Source: Streptomyces sp. DH24
GTDB lineage: Bacteria > Actinomycetota > Actinomycetes > Streptomycetales > Streptomycetaceae
DNA length: 64,000 nucleotides
Direction: 5' to 3'
NCBI RefSeq assembly: GCF_029813775.1
Contig: NZ_JARVKW010000021.1
Coordinates: 1 to 64,000 of the forward strand
The notes under the pieces are model-generated. The model worked only from the letters and a program-made list of their open reading frames with translations. It did not search any database and was not told the DNA's origin. Shown piece by piece: positions 8,447 through 16,953 of the stretch. Numbering within the stretch: the stretch's first letter is position 1; each line of letters opens with the position of its first letter. The position numbers and the translations under genes were made by a program.

Positions 8447-10006
8447 TCAGCTGTCGCCGACTCGGGAGGCCAGGGTGAGGTCCACCGTGTGCTCCTTGCC
8501 GTCCCGTTCGTAGGTGATGCGGACCTTGTCGCCGGGCTGGTGGGTCCAGATCTCGCCGATCAGGGTCGGGCCGCTGTCGATCACGCGGTCGTCGAGCTTG
8601 GTGATGACGTCGCCGGGTTCGAGGCCCGCCTTGTCCGCCGGGCCGCCCGGCTCGACCGCCTCGGAGCCGCCCGCGCCCTGGTCGGTGATCTTCGCGCCGT
8701 TCGCCGACTCCTCCAGGGAGACGGACGCGCCGATCTTCGCGTACACCGGCTTGCCGGTCTTGATGAGCTGCTGCGCGACGTACTTGGCCTGGTTGATCGG
8801 GATGGCGAAGCCGAGGCCGATCGAGCCGGACTGACCGGTGCCGAAGCCGCCGTTGCTCGTGGACTGGATCGCGGAGTTGATCCCGATGACGTTGCCCTGG
8901 GCGTCCAGCAGCGGGCCGCCGGAGTTGCCCGGGTTGATCGACGCGTCGGTCTGCAGCGCGCTCATGTACGACGCCTGGCTGCCCGTGCCGTCGCTGGAGG
9001 CGACCGGGCGGTTCTTGGCGCTGATGATGCCCGTCGTGACCGTGTTCGACAGGCCGAAGGGCGCGCCGATCGCGATCGTGGAGTCACCGACGGCGACCTT
9101 GTCGGAGTTGCCGAGGGTGAGCGGCTTCAGGTCGGACGGCGCGTCGTTGAGCTTGATGACGGCGACGTCGTAGCCCTGCGCGTGGCCGACGACCTCGGCG
9201 TCGTACTTCTTGCCGTTCGGGAAGGTCGCCGACAGCTTGCCGCCGTCGACGGCCTCCGCCACCACGTGGTTGTTGGTGACGATGTGACCCTGGGTGTCGA
9301 AGACGAAGCCCGTGCCGGTGCCGCCCTCGCCGCTGTCGCTCTCGGCCTCGATGGTGACCGTGCTCGGCAGGGCCTTGGCGGACACCGCGGCGACCGTGCC
9401 CGGGTCGCGCTTGAGGTCGCCGCCGCTCTGGGAGGCGGACACCGTCGTGGAGCCCGTCTCGTCGTTGTTCTTGGCCAGCGTGTAGCCGAGGCCGCCGCCC
9501 AGGCCGCCCGCGACCAGCGCCGCGGTCAGGATCGCCGCGACCACACCGCCGCGACCGCGGCCGGACTTGGGGGCGGGCTGCTGGTACGGGGCTCCCCAGC
9601 CGCCAGGTCCACCGGGGCCGCCGGACCCACCGGCACCGCCGGGTCCGTGGCCGTAGGGGCCCTGGCCGCCGTGGCCGCCGTCGCCGTAGGGGCCGCCGGG
9701 CGGCGGGGGCGGCGGCCAGGAGGCGTCGGGCGCCGAGCCCCGCGGTCCGGCGCCATGGCCCTCCGCACCGTGGGAGCCGGTCGGCTCCGGCGTGCCCGCC
9801 GAGGCGTACGCGGGAGCATGGCCGTCGGTCTGCGCCCCCTGCTGCCCCTGTGCGCCGGGAGCGTTCGCGGGCGCCGACGGCATCGGGGTCGTGGGCGGGT
9901 CGCCGGCCGGGGCCGCCGCCTGCGGGGAGGCTGCGGGAGCGTCCACCGGCACGGGAGGTGCAGACGGGGCCGGGGGTACCGCGGTGCCCTCGTTCTCGGT
10001 GCTCAC
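8447..10006 (-). CDS. HtrA/DegP-like membrane-anchored serine protease with PDZ domain
   Basis: A 519-residue envelope quality-control protease. Residues 1-150 are Pro/Gly/Ala-rich and cytoplasmic; one membrane helix follows at about 154-178. The extracellular trypsin-like domain has the triad H247 (TNNHVV), D280 (YDVAVIKL) and S362 (GNSGGPL), and a C-terminal PDZ domain occupies about 410-510. GTG 10006 has GAGGAGA 8 nt upstream. It is divergent from the phosphodiesterase gene, with a 257-base intergenic region between. Substrates cannot be inferred. Confidence 0.93.
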   Translation of the reverse strand: MSTENEGTAVPPAPSAPPVPVDAPAASPQAAAPAGDPPTTPMPSAPANAPGAQGQQGAQTDGHAPAYASAGTPEPTGSHGAEGHGAGPRGSAPDASWPPPPPPGGPYGDGGHGGQGPYGHGPGGAGGSGGPGGPGGWGAPYQQPAPKSGRGRGGVVAAILTAALVAGGLGGGLGYTLAKNNDETGSTTVSASQSGGDLKRDPGTVAAVSAKALPSTVTIEAESDSGEGGTGTGFVFDTQGHIVTNNHVVAEAVDGGKLSATFPNGKKYDAEVVGHAQGYDVAVIKLNDAPSDLKPLTLGNSDKVAVGDSTIAIGAPFGLSNTVTTGIISAKNRPVASSDGTGSQASYMSALQTDASINPGNSGGPLLDAQGNVIGINSAIQSTSNGGFGTGQSGSIGLGFAIPINQAKYVAQQLIKTGKPVYAKIGASVSLEESANGAKITDQGAGGSEAVEPGGPADKAGLEPGDVITKLDDRVIDSGPTLIGEIWTHQPGDKVRITYERDGKEHTVDLTLASRVGDS

Positions 10007-10263
10007 AGCTTCTCTCCTCGATCCACGGCTGTTCTTCTCGGTCGCACTCGGCCGCGCCCGCTCACGCTGGTCGACGGTCCGGTGCGTTCAGCTGCGCATG
10101 TCTTTTCTGTATGCGGTCAGCTTTTCCCACGGGCCGTCAGAGCACCATAAGCGGTACCTGTGGGTCCACGACCATTCTTTATATAGGTCATGTCAGACGA
10201 AAAGGACGCAAGCCCGGCGGCTCCGCCTGCACGCCTACCCCCGGGCGGTGGCACCATGACGCG

Positions 10264-11091
10264 GTGACCCACGCACGACAGCACCGGATCCAGGTCGTCG
10301 CCCACCGCGGAGCCTCGGAAGACGCCCCCGAACACACGCTGGCCGCCTACAAGAAGGCGATCGAGGACGGTGCGGACGCCCTGGAGTGCGACGTCCGGCT
10401 GACCGCCGACGGCCACCTCGTCTGCGTCCACGACCGCCGCGTCAACCGCACGTCGAACGGCCGCGGCGCCGTCTCCGCGCTGGAGCTCGACGACCTCGCC
10501 GCCCTGGACTTCGGTTCCTGGAAGCACCGCGACGCCTTCCGGGGTCGCGACGAGGAGCCCGACTGGGAGCACCGCCCCGAGGACCGCGAGGCGACCTCCG
10601 TCCTCACCCTGGAGCGACTGCTCGAACTCGTCGCCGACGCCGGACGCCGCGTGGAACTCGCCGTGGAGACCAAGCACCCCACGCGCTGGGCGGGCCAGGT
10701 CGAGGAGCGGCTGCTGCTCCTGCTGAAGCGCTTCGGGCTGGACACGCCCGCGAGCGCCGCCGAGTCGCCGGTGCGCGTCATGAGCTTCTCGGCCAGATCG
10801 CTGCACCGCGTGCGTGCCGCCTCGCCGAACCTGCCGACGGTCTACCTCATGCAGTTCGTCTCGCCCCGGCTGCGCGACGGACGGCTGCCCGCGGGCGTCG
10901 ACATCGCGGGCCCGTCGATCCGCATCGTGCGCAACCACCCCACGTACGTGGAACGCCTGAAGCAGGCGGGGCACCAGGTGCACGTGTGGACGGTGAACGA
11001 GCCCGAGGACGTGGACGTGTGCGTCGCGCTGGGCGTCGACGCCATCATCACGAACCGCCCGCGCGCGGTGCTGGACCGGCTCGGCCGCTGA
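10264..11091 (+). CDS. Glycerophosphodiester phosphodiesterase
   Basis: A 275-residue GDPD (TIM barrel) enzyme that hydrolyses glycerophosphodiesters to glycerol-3-phosphate and an alcohol. The catalytic N-terminal motif AHRGASEDAPEHT (His14, Arg15) is present, as are ALECDVRLTADGHLVCVHD with the metal ligands and C-terminal VHVWTVNEPEDV. There is no signal peptide, so it is probably cytoplasmic. GTG 10264 is taken as start because it matches the start of family similarity; the nearby ATG at 10256 is out of frame. The PENT residue is replaced by PEHT. Confidence 0.9.
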   Translation: MTHARQHRIQVVAHRGASEDAPEHTLAAYKKAIEDGADALECDVRLTADGHLVCVHDRRVNRTSNGRGAVSALELDDLAALDFGSWKHRDAFRGRDEEPDWEHRPEDREATSVLTLERLLELVADAGRRVELAVETKHPTRWAGQVEERLLLLLKRFGLDTPASAAESPVRVMSFSARSLHRVRAASPNLPTVYLMQFVSPRLRDGRLPAGVDIAGPSIRIVRNHPTYVERLKQAGHQVHVWTVNEPEDVDVCVALGVDAIITNRPRAVLDRLGR

Positions 11092-11277
11092 GCCCGGCAC
11101 GCGCGCGTGGGCCGATCCGGACCGCTGCGTTCCAGCCATTCGGTTACCGGGAGTACTACGACGCGTTCCCTCCGTGTCCGAACGTGGCGAACGCGTCACC
11201 GGAGGGCGATCGACCGGTTTCCGGCACAACCCAAAAGGGCATCCACACCGTGGCGTGGGGCGAAGGAGGTCTCGGGG

Positions 11278-11829
11278 GTGGCGTTGGTGGTGGCACAGGA
11301 GGTGCCCACGTCGTCGAGCATGGCCGTACCCCATGGCCCTGCGGGCGTGGGGGCAGCAAGACGCCGGATGCGCGAGCAGTTGCGCGGCGGTGGCGTGGCG
11401 GAATCGGTCGTCGACGACGCCGTTCTGGTCCTTTCGGAGCTGTTGAGCAACGCGTGCAAACACGGCAGACCACTGGGCGACGCCCTGGCCGGTGACGGTG
11501 ACGTCCGGGCCGCGTGGCGCGTCGACGCGAGCGGGCGGCTCATCGTGGAGGTCACGGACGGGGGTGGTCCGACCCGCCCGGCTCCGGCCACGCCCTCGGT
11601 CACCGCGCACGGCGGCCGCGGGCTCAACATCATCACCGCGCTGGCCGACGACTGGGGCGTACGGGACGACGCCCGGGGCGAAGTGACGGTATGGGTGGTC
11701 GTGCACGGCGACGTCCACGACCCGGACGCGGGTTACCGCCGCGACGACTTCGCCGCGCGCGTGACGGCCCCCTCGGTGTCGGAGATTCCCGGCCTGGATT
11801 TCGCGGACGCGTTCGACGACCTGGACTGA
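11278..11829 (+). CDS. ATP-binding protein, RsbW-like serine kinase family
   Basis: A 183-residue single HATPase domain with N-box ELLSNACKHG, G1 box VTDGGGP and G2 box GGRGLNI. Streptomyces has many such orphan proteins, related to anti-sigma factor kinases. GAAGGAGG just upstream supports GTG 11278; an ATG 14 codons later is possible. An acidic tail (FADAFDDLD) ends the protein. No anti-anti-sigma gene is adjacent, but another RsbW-like protein (18504-18965) and a PP2C-like protein (15261-16778) lie within 8 kb. Confidence 0.85.
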   Translation: MALVVAQEVPTSSSMAVPHGPAGVGAARRRMREQLRGGGVAESVVDDAVLVLSELLSNACKHGRPLGDALAGDGDVRAAWRVDASGRLIVEVTDGGGPTRPAPATPSVTAHGGRGLNIITALADDWGVRDDARGEVTVWVVVHGDVHDPDAGYRRDDFAARVTAPSVSEIPGLDFADAFDDLD

Positions 11830-11879
11830 CCGGCCGAGCCGCCACGGCGGTGGCGGTGGCGGTATCAGTGGCAGCACGG

Positions 11880-12110
11880 TGCCGGTCCGCGCGGGCCGGT
11901 GCGTCGCGGCCCGCACGACACCGGTGACACCACAGCCTGGCCCCGCGCAACGCCGGTGGCAGCGCAGCCCCGGCCGCGCGCAACGCCGGTCGCAGCGCAA
12001 CCCCGGCTCCCGGCCGCGCAAGCCGGTGACCGCGCGCACGGCCGCCCGCGCAGCGCCGGTGGAGACACGGCCGCGCCCGCACAGCACCGGTGGCCGCACG
12101 CCCGGCCGCC
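11880..12110. repeat. Degenerate GC-rich tandem repeat, no gene seen
   Basis: The 389 bases between the RsbW-like gene and the SEC-C gene hold imperfect copies of a GCGCAACGCCGGTNGCAGCG-like unit (clearest around 11945-12010, spaced about 34 bases) and many shorter CGCCGGTG variants. Long frames across it are compositional artefacts. Two DnaA-box-like 9-mers follow at 12119-12144. Confidence 0.55.
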
Positions 12111-12118
12111 CGGTCGGG

Positions 12119-12144
12119 TCGTCCACACCGCCCCGTTGTCCACA
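12119..12144 (+). promoter_or_regulatory. Two DnaA-box-like 9-mers
   Basis: TCGTCCACA (12119-12127) and TTGTCCACA (12136-12144) are 17 bp apart. The second equals the streptomycete DnaA-box consensus. They lie 75 bases upstream of the SEC-C gene start. Confidence 0.5.
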
Positions 12145-12218
12145 GGGACCCGTCGGCCATGGCGCGAACGGCTAGGCTCCCGACGTACGAGACGAGCCGT
12201 AACCGGGAGACACCCAAG

Positions 12219-13184
12219 ATGGCCAAGAAGCGCCCCCAGACGAAGGCCAAGCGCCCGCAGCTCACCGACGGAGAGGTCCCGGTCGTCGGCGCGCGCGAGC
12301 CCTGCCCGTGCGGCAGTGGCCGCCGCTACAAGGCCTGTCACGGCCGGGCCGCCGCGCACGCGGTGACCGAGCTGGTGCACCGGCCGTTCGAAGGACTGCC
12401 CGGCGAGTGCGACTGGGTGGCGCTGCGCGAGCTGGTGCCGGCGGCCACGGTCGAGCTGACCCTGAAGGACGGCCTGCCCGAGGGCGTCCCGTCGGTCACG
12501 CTGGCCACGGTGCTGCCGATGGCCTGGCCCGCGCTGCGCCGCGACGACGGCTCGGTGCTGCTCGGCCTGCAGAACGACACGGCGTCGGGCGACATCAGCC
12601 GCGACCTCGCCGACACCCTGCGGCGCGCGCTGGAGGCGCAGCCGGGCACGCCGGTGCAGGGCCGCCGCGCCCCGGCCGACGGTCCGCGGCTTCAGGACGT
12701 GCTCGACCCGGAGGGCGCCTTCGAGCCAGTCGTGCACGAGGGCTTCGAGTTCTGGGTCCCCGACCCGGAGAACGCGACGCCGGACGTGACCGCCTCCCTG
12801 GAGCGGGCCAACGCCGCGGCCATCCCGACCGTCCGGCTGCAGGGCGTCGACGCCGCGTACTGGTGCGAGACGCCGGAGAAGAACCACCTGCGCTGGGTCA
12901 TGCCGCACCCGGAGGAGCAGTTGCTGGACGCGCTCGCGCGGCTGCACGCGGCGGGCACGTCGAGCCTGGGCGAGGGCACGCGCCTCGTGGGCTCCTTCCG
13001 CGCCCACGGGCTCACCGTCCCGGTCTGGGACCTGCCGACCGGGATGACGGCGCAGGACGTGGAGAAGCCGGCCGCCGAGTTCGCCGAGCGTCTCGCCGTG
13101 GCGCTGGCCTCCGACGCGCCGCTCACCGCGGACGAGCGCCGGGCGCGGGGCGGCCTCACCAACCGGCAGGTCACACTCAGCTGA
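12219..13184 (+). CDS. DUF5926 family protein with N-terminal SEC-C zinc motif
   Basis: A 321-residue conserved actinobacterial protein. A basic N-terminus is followed by the SEC-C-type zinc motif PCPCGSGRRYKACHG (Cys29, Cys31, Cys40, His41), as in SecA and several nucleic-acid or ribosome-linked proteins. The rest is a mixed alpha/beta region of unknown role containing WVALRELVPAAT and YWCETPEKNHLRWV. ATG 12219 follows CGGGAGA. The downstream intergenic region carries a strong small-RNA candidate on the same strand. Confidence 0.85.
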   Translation: MAKKRPQTKAKRPQLTDGEVPVVGAREPCPCGSGRRYKACHGRAAAHAVTELVHRPFEGLPGECDWVALRELVPAATVELTLKDGLPEGVPSVTLATVLPMAWPALRRDDGSVLLGLQNDTASGDISRDLADTLRRALEAQPGTPVQGRRAPADGPRLQDVLDPEGAFEPVVHEGFEFWVPDPENATPDVTASLERANAAAIPTVRLQGVDAAYWCETPEKNHLRWVMPHPEEQLLDALARLHAAGTSSLGEGTRLVGSFRAHGLTVPVWDLPTGMTAQDVEKPAAEFAERLAVALASDAPLTADERRARGGLTNRQVTLS

Positions 13185-13211
13185 CGGGACGCCGCGCCGA
13201 CCGTGTTCGCG

Positions 13212-13225
13212 GTGACTCTGGTCAC
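13212..13225. promoter_or_regulatory. Small dyad (GTGACTCTGGTCAC)
   Basis: A perfect 5-bp inverted repeat with a 4-bp centre lies 43 bases upstream of the structured-RNA candidate and close to where its promoter should be. It may be an operator; no regulator is assigned. Confidence 0.35.
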
Positions 13226-13254
13226 AACTCCCGGTGAAGACACGCTAGTCGGTG

Positions 13255-13357
13255 ACTGGAAAAGCAGAGATCGAATTTGCGAACAGCCGATCTCTTGTTA
13301 CCGTTCCAGTAGCCCGGTTGCTGGTGCATCCCCCGTCGCCAGCAACCGGGTCTTTTC
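13255..13357 (+). ncRNA. Candidate structured small RNA with its own terminator
   Basis: Three perfect stems occur in about 100 bases. An outer stem (13255-13261 with 13304-13310, 7 bp) encloses an inner stem (13266-13273 with 13288-13295, 8 bp). A 12-bp stem follows (13313-13324 with 13339-13350) with a C-rich 14-nt loop and then TCTTTTC. The last element is a textbook intrinsic terminator, unusual here for its T-run. Upstream, CTAGTC around 13245 could be part of a -10 element. GC content is lower than in the neighbours. It lies between the SEC-C gene (ending 13184, same strand) and a convergent secreted-protein gene, so a 3'-UTR of the former is an alternative. Confidence 0.6.
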
Positions 13358-13391
13358 ATGTCCGCGGTTCCTCACGGACCGCAGCCGACTT

Positions 13392-14036
13392 TCAACTGCC
13401 GTTCTGCAGAGGCGAGTTGCTTCCGGACCGCAGCAGCAGCGGCCCGCTCCCGCCGCGTCCGGCGAACTCCGTGACCGCCGTGTAGGCCGCCAGTCCGTCG
13501 CGGGCCGGCTCCCTGGGCGTCTCGCACATCGCCGGCGCGTCCTCGGCGCCGACGGCGCAGTGCATCCGGACGGCGCGGCCCGCGGGCCCCATGAGGCTCA
13601 GGACGGCGGTCAGCGCGTCGCCGGTCGCGTTGCGGTAGTAGGTGCGCGCCCAGGTGTCGGCACCCTGGGCCAGGATGCAGGTCTGTGCCTCGATCCCGTC
13701 GGGTGAGGTGAGTTCGGGTCCGCAGCGGACGGCGGTGCCGCCGCCGAGGCCGAGCCCCGGGGATTCGGCCGGCACCGCGGGCGCCTGTGGTCTTCCGGGG
13801 CCGCCGACGGGCGCCTTCCCGTCGTCGCGCGCCCCGGGACGTGCGGCGTCGCCGGGCGGGGGGCCCGCGGGCGCGCCCCGCCGTTCGTCCCGTACGGAAC
13901 CCGCCGACGCCACCGCCAGCGGCAGGAGGACGGCGCACGCGACGGCGCCCACGAGGGCGAGCAGCCGGACGCGGTGCGGGTCACGGCCGCCGCCAGGTGA
14001 CCTCGGCGTGCCGTACTCACCGGATCGACGCAGCAT
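13392..14036 (-). CDS. Hypothetical secreted or membrane-anchored protein
   Basis: A 214-residue protein with a hydrophobic segment at about residues 24-45 after a basic N-terminus (signal anchor or signal peptide). A Pro/Gly/Arg-rich linker follows, then a compact C-terminal domain of about 110 residues containing three Cys (VRCGPEL, AQTCILA, RMHCAVG) plus AMCETPRE. The even number of Cys suggests disulfides outside the cell. No family recognised. It lies between the sRNA candidate and a degenerate prim-pol gene. Confidence 0.75.
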   Translation of the reverse strand: MLRRSGEYGTPRSPGGGRDPHRVRLLALVGAVACAVLLPLAVASAGSVRDERRGAPAGPPPGDAARPGARDDGKAPVGGPGRPQAPAVPAESPGLGLGGGTAVRCGPELTSPDGIEAQTCILAQGADTWARTYYRNATGDALTAVLSLMGPAGRAVRMHCAVGAEDAPAMCETPREPARDGLAAYTAVTEFAGRGGSGPLLLRSGSNSPLQNGS

Positions 14037-14091
14037 GCGGGGAAGTTAACGCGCCGTACCGCGCGCCCGGTTCCGTCCGCGTCCGACACCC

Positions 14092-14757
14092 TTACAACTC
14101 GGGTGCGCTCACACCCGTACGAGTGAGGGCCTCGACCACGGCGTCCACCACGGCCTCCACGTCGGGCACCCACGGCGCGGCCGAGCCGGGCAGTGGCGCG
14201 CGCTCCCAGCGGACGGCGCCCTGGCCGGTCTCGGACGGGGGCAGCGTGATGTAGCCGCCCTCGCCGTGGAAGCGGAGGGAGCCGGGTACGAAGTCCTTGG
14301 CGTACAGCAGTTCGCCCAGCTGCTCCATGGAGTACGGCTTGACGAGGATCGACCAGCGGGTGGGCGCGGCGACGACGGGGCCGAGCCGGATGCCCAGCAG
14401 GTCGAGCGCCTCCAGCGCGTGGGCTGCGGGCAGCGCGGGCAGCGACACCGCGCACGGGGCCCTGCCGCCGGTGGCCAGGATGATCGGCGCGGCCGGCCGG
14501 TTGCCCCACCACCAGCGCACCATGCGCTCGTCGGTGGTGGCCGCGAGGAGGCCGGGATCGAAGGGATGCGCACCCGGCACCGTGCACTCCGGGTCGGGGC
14601 AGCCGCAACGGGAACGCCCTCTCGGGTCCGCCGCCACGCCCGGGAGTACGGGCCACTGCCATTCCGTGGCGAAAGTCCGGGCCGCGCTGATCAACTCAGG
14701 CTGCCCGTTGTTACGCCGGGACAGGAGCCTGCGTCGCCTTCCGAGGATCTCGCGCAT
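14092..14757 (-). CDS. Prim-pol-like protein lacking the catalytic acidic motif
   Basis: A 221-residue protein resembling the bifunctional primase/polymerase N-domain: ISAARTFATEWQWPVLPG at the start, a Cys cluster (RCGCPDPECTVPGAHPFD), then RMVRWWWGNRPAAPIILATGG. In active members a D-x-D metal motif follows this segment; here the equivalent strand reads CAVSLPALP without acids, and the GG-H motif is TRWSILVK. It is therefore probably a non-catalytic relative used for nucleotide or DNA binding. ATG 14757 with AAAGGAA upstream is preferred over the ATG 16 codons earlier. Confidence 0.75.
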   Translation of the reverse strand: MREILGRRRRLLSRRNNGQPELISAARTFATEWQWPVLPGVAADPRGRSRCGCPDPECTVPGAHPFDPGLLAATTDERMVRWWWGNRPAAPIILATGGRAPCAVSLPALPAAHALEALDLLGIRLGPVVAAPTRWSILVKPYSMEQLGELLYAKDFVPGSLRFHGEGGYITLPPSETGQGAVRWERAPLPGSAAPWVPDVEAVVDAVVEALTRTGVSAPEL

Positions 14758-15260
14758 GTGCGCTCGTTCCTTTCCGTTGCACGCCTGGCAACACCGTGGG
14801 TCCACATCACGTCATGTGTCGATCACTTCACTGTGCGTACCTGTTGGCGCATCACACCCCTGTCGTGGACAAGGGGAACCCCTATGGGCCGAGCGTCGGC
14901 TGCGTCCGCGGCAGCCTCGCCCGTACCGCGTGTCTCATGAGCACGGGCGTGGCGTGGGGTGGCGAAGTCTGGCGTTTGCCGTCGCGCGTGTTTCTCTCCG
15001 CCTCCGCCACGGGAGGATGGGGCACGGTCGTCGGTGGCTAAGACGCCCGGGTCGGTCACCAGGTTCCCGGTGGCTGTCAACCACCCCTGGCCTTCTCCGA
15101 GTACGTACCCATCACGACCGCTGTGACGCTCCGTGGAGCAAGGTCAGTCGACCGCAATAAGCCGCTCCCCGAGGCAGTTTCAAGCCAATTTTGCCTTTAC
15201 GCAAGAGATCTGGAAAGAGTTCGCCAAAGTCCCACGGACACCAGGAATCCCAGCAGGACA
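14758..15260. other. Intergenic region, no gene supported
   Basis: About 500 bases separate divergent genes. Its right part (about 15130-15260) is visibly poorer in GC than the surroundings (for example TTTTGCCTTTACGCAA) and probably holds the promoter of the PP2C gene. No RNA gene, repeat or convincing small frame was found. Confidence 0.5.
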
Positions 15261-16778
15261 ATGCTGGACATCTCCTCACGAGTGCGTGTACATGTGGAGA
15301 CACTGCTAGCGGCGCAGAATGACATGGGGGTTTGCGATGCTTTTGAGCAGTACGCACCGGTCGGAAAGCCGGACGCCATGAACGCCCCTCACCCGTCGAA
15401 AGTGGCTGGAATCGATTCAACGGTTCCCGCTCCCGCCCACACTGTCGCGTCCGCCGCCGCGCCCGGAACCGCCCCGGTCACCCCGCCGTCCGCCGCGAAC
15501 GCCCCCGGCATGGCGCTCCAGGACCGCCTCGCCGGCTGGGTCTCGGACCTCACGACCCTGCACGAACTCACCGAACGCCTGGCCCGCACCGACTCCCTCG
15601 GCGCCGCGCTCCAGGAACTGCTGAACGCCGGAGCCGCCCTGGTCGGCGCCCGGCGCGGACTCGTCATGCTGGAGCCCGCCGACGGCCTCGGACCCGACAC
15701 CACCGTCGGTCTCGGACTCGGCCAGGCCGACCTCGGTCATCTTGAGACCGTGCCGCGCAGTGCCCTGTCGATCGGCAGGATCCTCGACGGACTGCCCGGC
15801 GGCGACGGCGAGATCACCCAGCCCGACCTGATGGCCGACAAGACGCTCGACCCCCGGCACCGCGAGGTCGCCGCCCGCCTCGGCTACGCCGCCAGCTACG
15901 CGCTCCCCCTGGCCGGTGGGGACACCGGCCGCCTCGGCGCCGCCGTGTGGCTCTACGACGAGCCCGCCGAGCCGGACGCACACCGCCGCCACCTCGTGGG
16001 CCTCTACGCCCGCTACGCCACCGAGCACCTGTCCCGCCTCGTCGAGGTCGAGCGCACGCGCGCGTGCCTGGCGACGATGACCGAGGAACTGCTCCCCTCC
16101 CGGCTGCCCCGCGTCGCGGGAGTCCAGCTCGCCGCCCGGCACCGCACCGGTCCGCGCGGCGGCGGCGACTGGTACGACGCGCTGCCGCTGCCGGACGCCG
16201 CGCTCGGCCTCGCCGTCGGTTCCGTGACCGGGTCCGGGCCGAGCGCCGTGGCGGCGATGGGGCGGCTGCGGGCGTCGCTGCGGGCCTACGCCGTGATGGA
16301 GGGCGAGGACCCGGTGGCCGTCCTGTCCGACCTGGAACTGCTGCTGCGGCTGACCGAACCGGCCCGTTCCGCCACCGCGCTGTTCGGCTACTGCGAACCC
16401 GCCCTGCGCAAGATCACCGTGGCCGGCGCCGGGCACAGTCCGCCGCTGCTGATCGGCGGGCGGCGCACCGAGTTCGTGGAGACGTCCGTGTCCGCGCCGC
16501 TCGGCATGCTCGCCTGCTGGGAGGCGCCCAGCGTGGAAGTCCAGGCAGAACCAGGAGAGACGGTTCTGCTGTACACCGACGGCCTGCTGCACCGCACCGG
16601 CGACCCCGCCGACCGGGCCTTCGCCCGGCTCCACGCGGCGGCCGCGAACGTCCCCCGGAGCATCCGCGACGACCCCGGCGCCCTCGCCGACCACGTCCTG
16701 CGGACCATGCTCCCCGGCGGTCTCGACGAGGCCGACAGCGAGGAGGACGTGGTGCTGCTGGCGGTGCGCTTCGAGTAG
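15261..16778 (+). CDS. GAF-domain, SpoIIE/PP2C-type phosphatase-like protein
   Basis: About 505 residues: an N-terminal region with Ala/Pro linker, a GAF domain (about residues 95-260, LTTLHELTERLARTDSLG onwards), and a C-terminal SpoIIE/RsbU-type PP2C domain (about 270-505). The phosphatase motifs are GGGDWYD (intact) and LLYTDGLL (intact), but the motif normally GDVxGHG reads GSVTGSG, so one metal-binding Asp is Ser. Reduced or absent activity is possible. It would act on a phosphorylated anti-anti-sigma factor. The start is uncertain: 15261 gives homology-like MLDISSRVR but has poor ribosome-site spacing, and 15378 is an alternative. Confidence 0.75.
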   Translation: MLDISSRVRVHVETLLAAQNDMGVCDAFEQYAPVGKPDAMNAPHPSKVAGIDSTVPAPAHTVASAAAPGTAPVTPPSAANAPGMALQDRLAGWVSDLTTLHELTERLARTDSLGAALQELLNAGAALVGARRGLVMLEPADGLGPDTTVGLGLGQADLGHLETVPRSALSIGRILDGLPGGDGEITQPDLMADKTLDPRHREVAARLGYAASYALPLAGGDTGRLGAAVWLYDEPAEPDAHRRHLVGLYARYATEHLSRLVEVERTRACLATMTEELLPSRLPRVAGVQLAARHRTGPRGGGDWYDALPLPDAALGLAVGSVTGSGPSAVAAMGRLRASLRAYAVMEGEDPVAVLSDLELLLRLTEPARSATALFGYCEPALRKITVAGAGHSPPLLIGGRRTEFVETSVSAPLGMLACWEAPSVEVQAEPGETVLLYTDGLLHRTGDPADRAFARLHAAAANVPRSIRDDPGALADHVLRTMLPGGLDEADSEEDVVLLAVRFE

Positions 16779-16953
16779 CCGGCGAGGCCGGTTCCGGCGG
16801 CTGCCGCGCGCCGTCCGCCGCCATCCCGGTGATCGCGGGAGCTTCCGGGCGCTCTGCGCGCACGTGCCGGTAACGGGTCCTTCGGCCCCGGGTCCCCCGC
16901 CGTACGACCGTACGATGGAGGACGGTCCAGTGCCGTACCCAAGGAGGATGACC

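Noticed and set aside
4066..14757. Prim-pol genes as part of an integrated plasmid
   Set aside because: They are separated by core genes, with no integrase, transfer or partition genes and no flanking repeat at tRNA-Ser.
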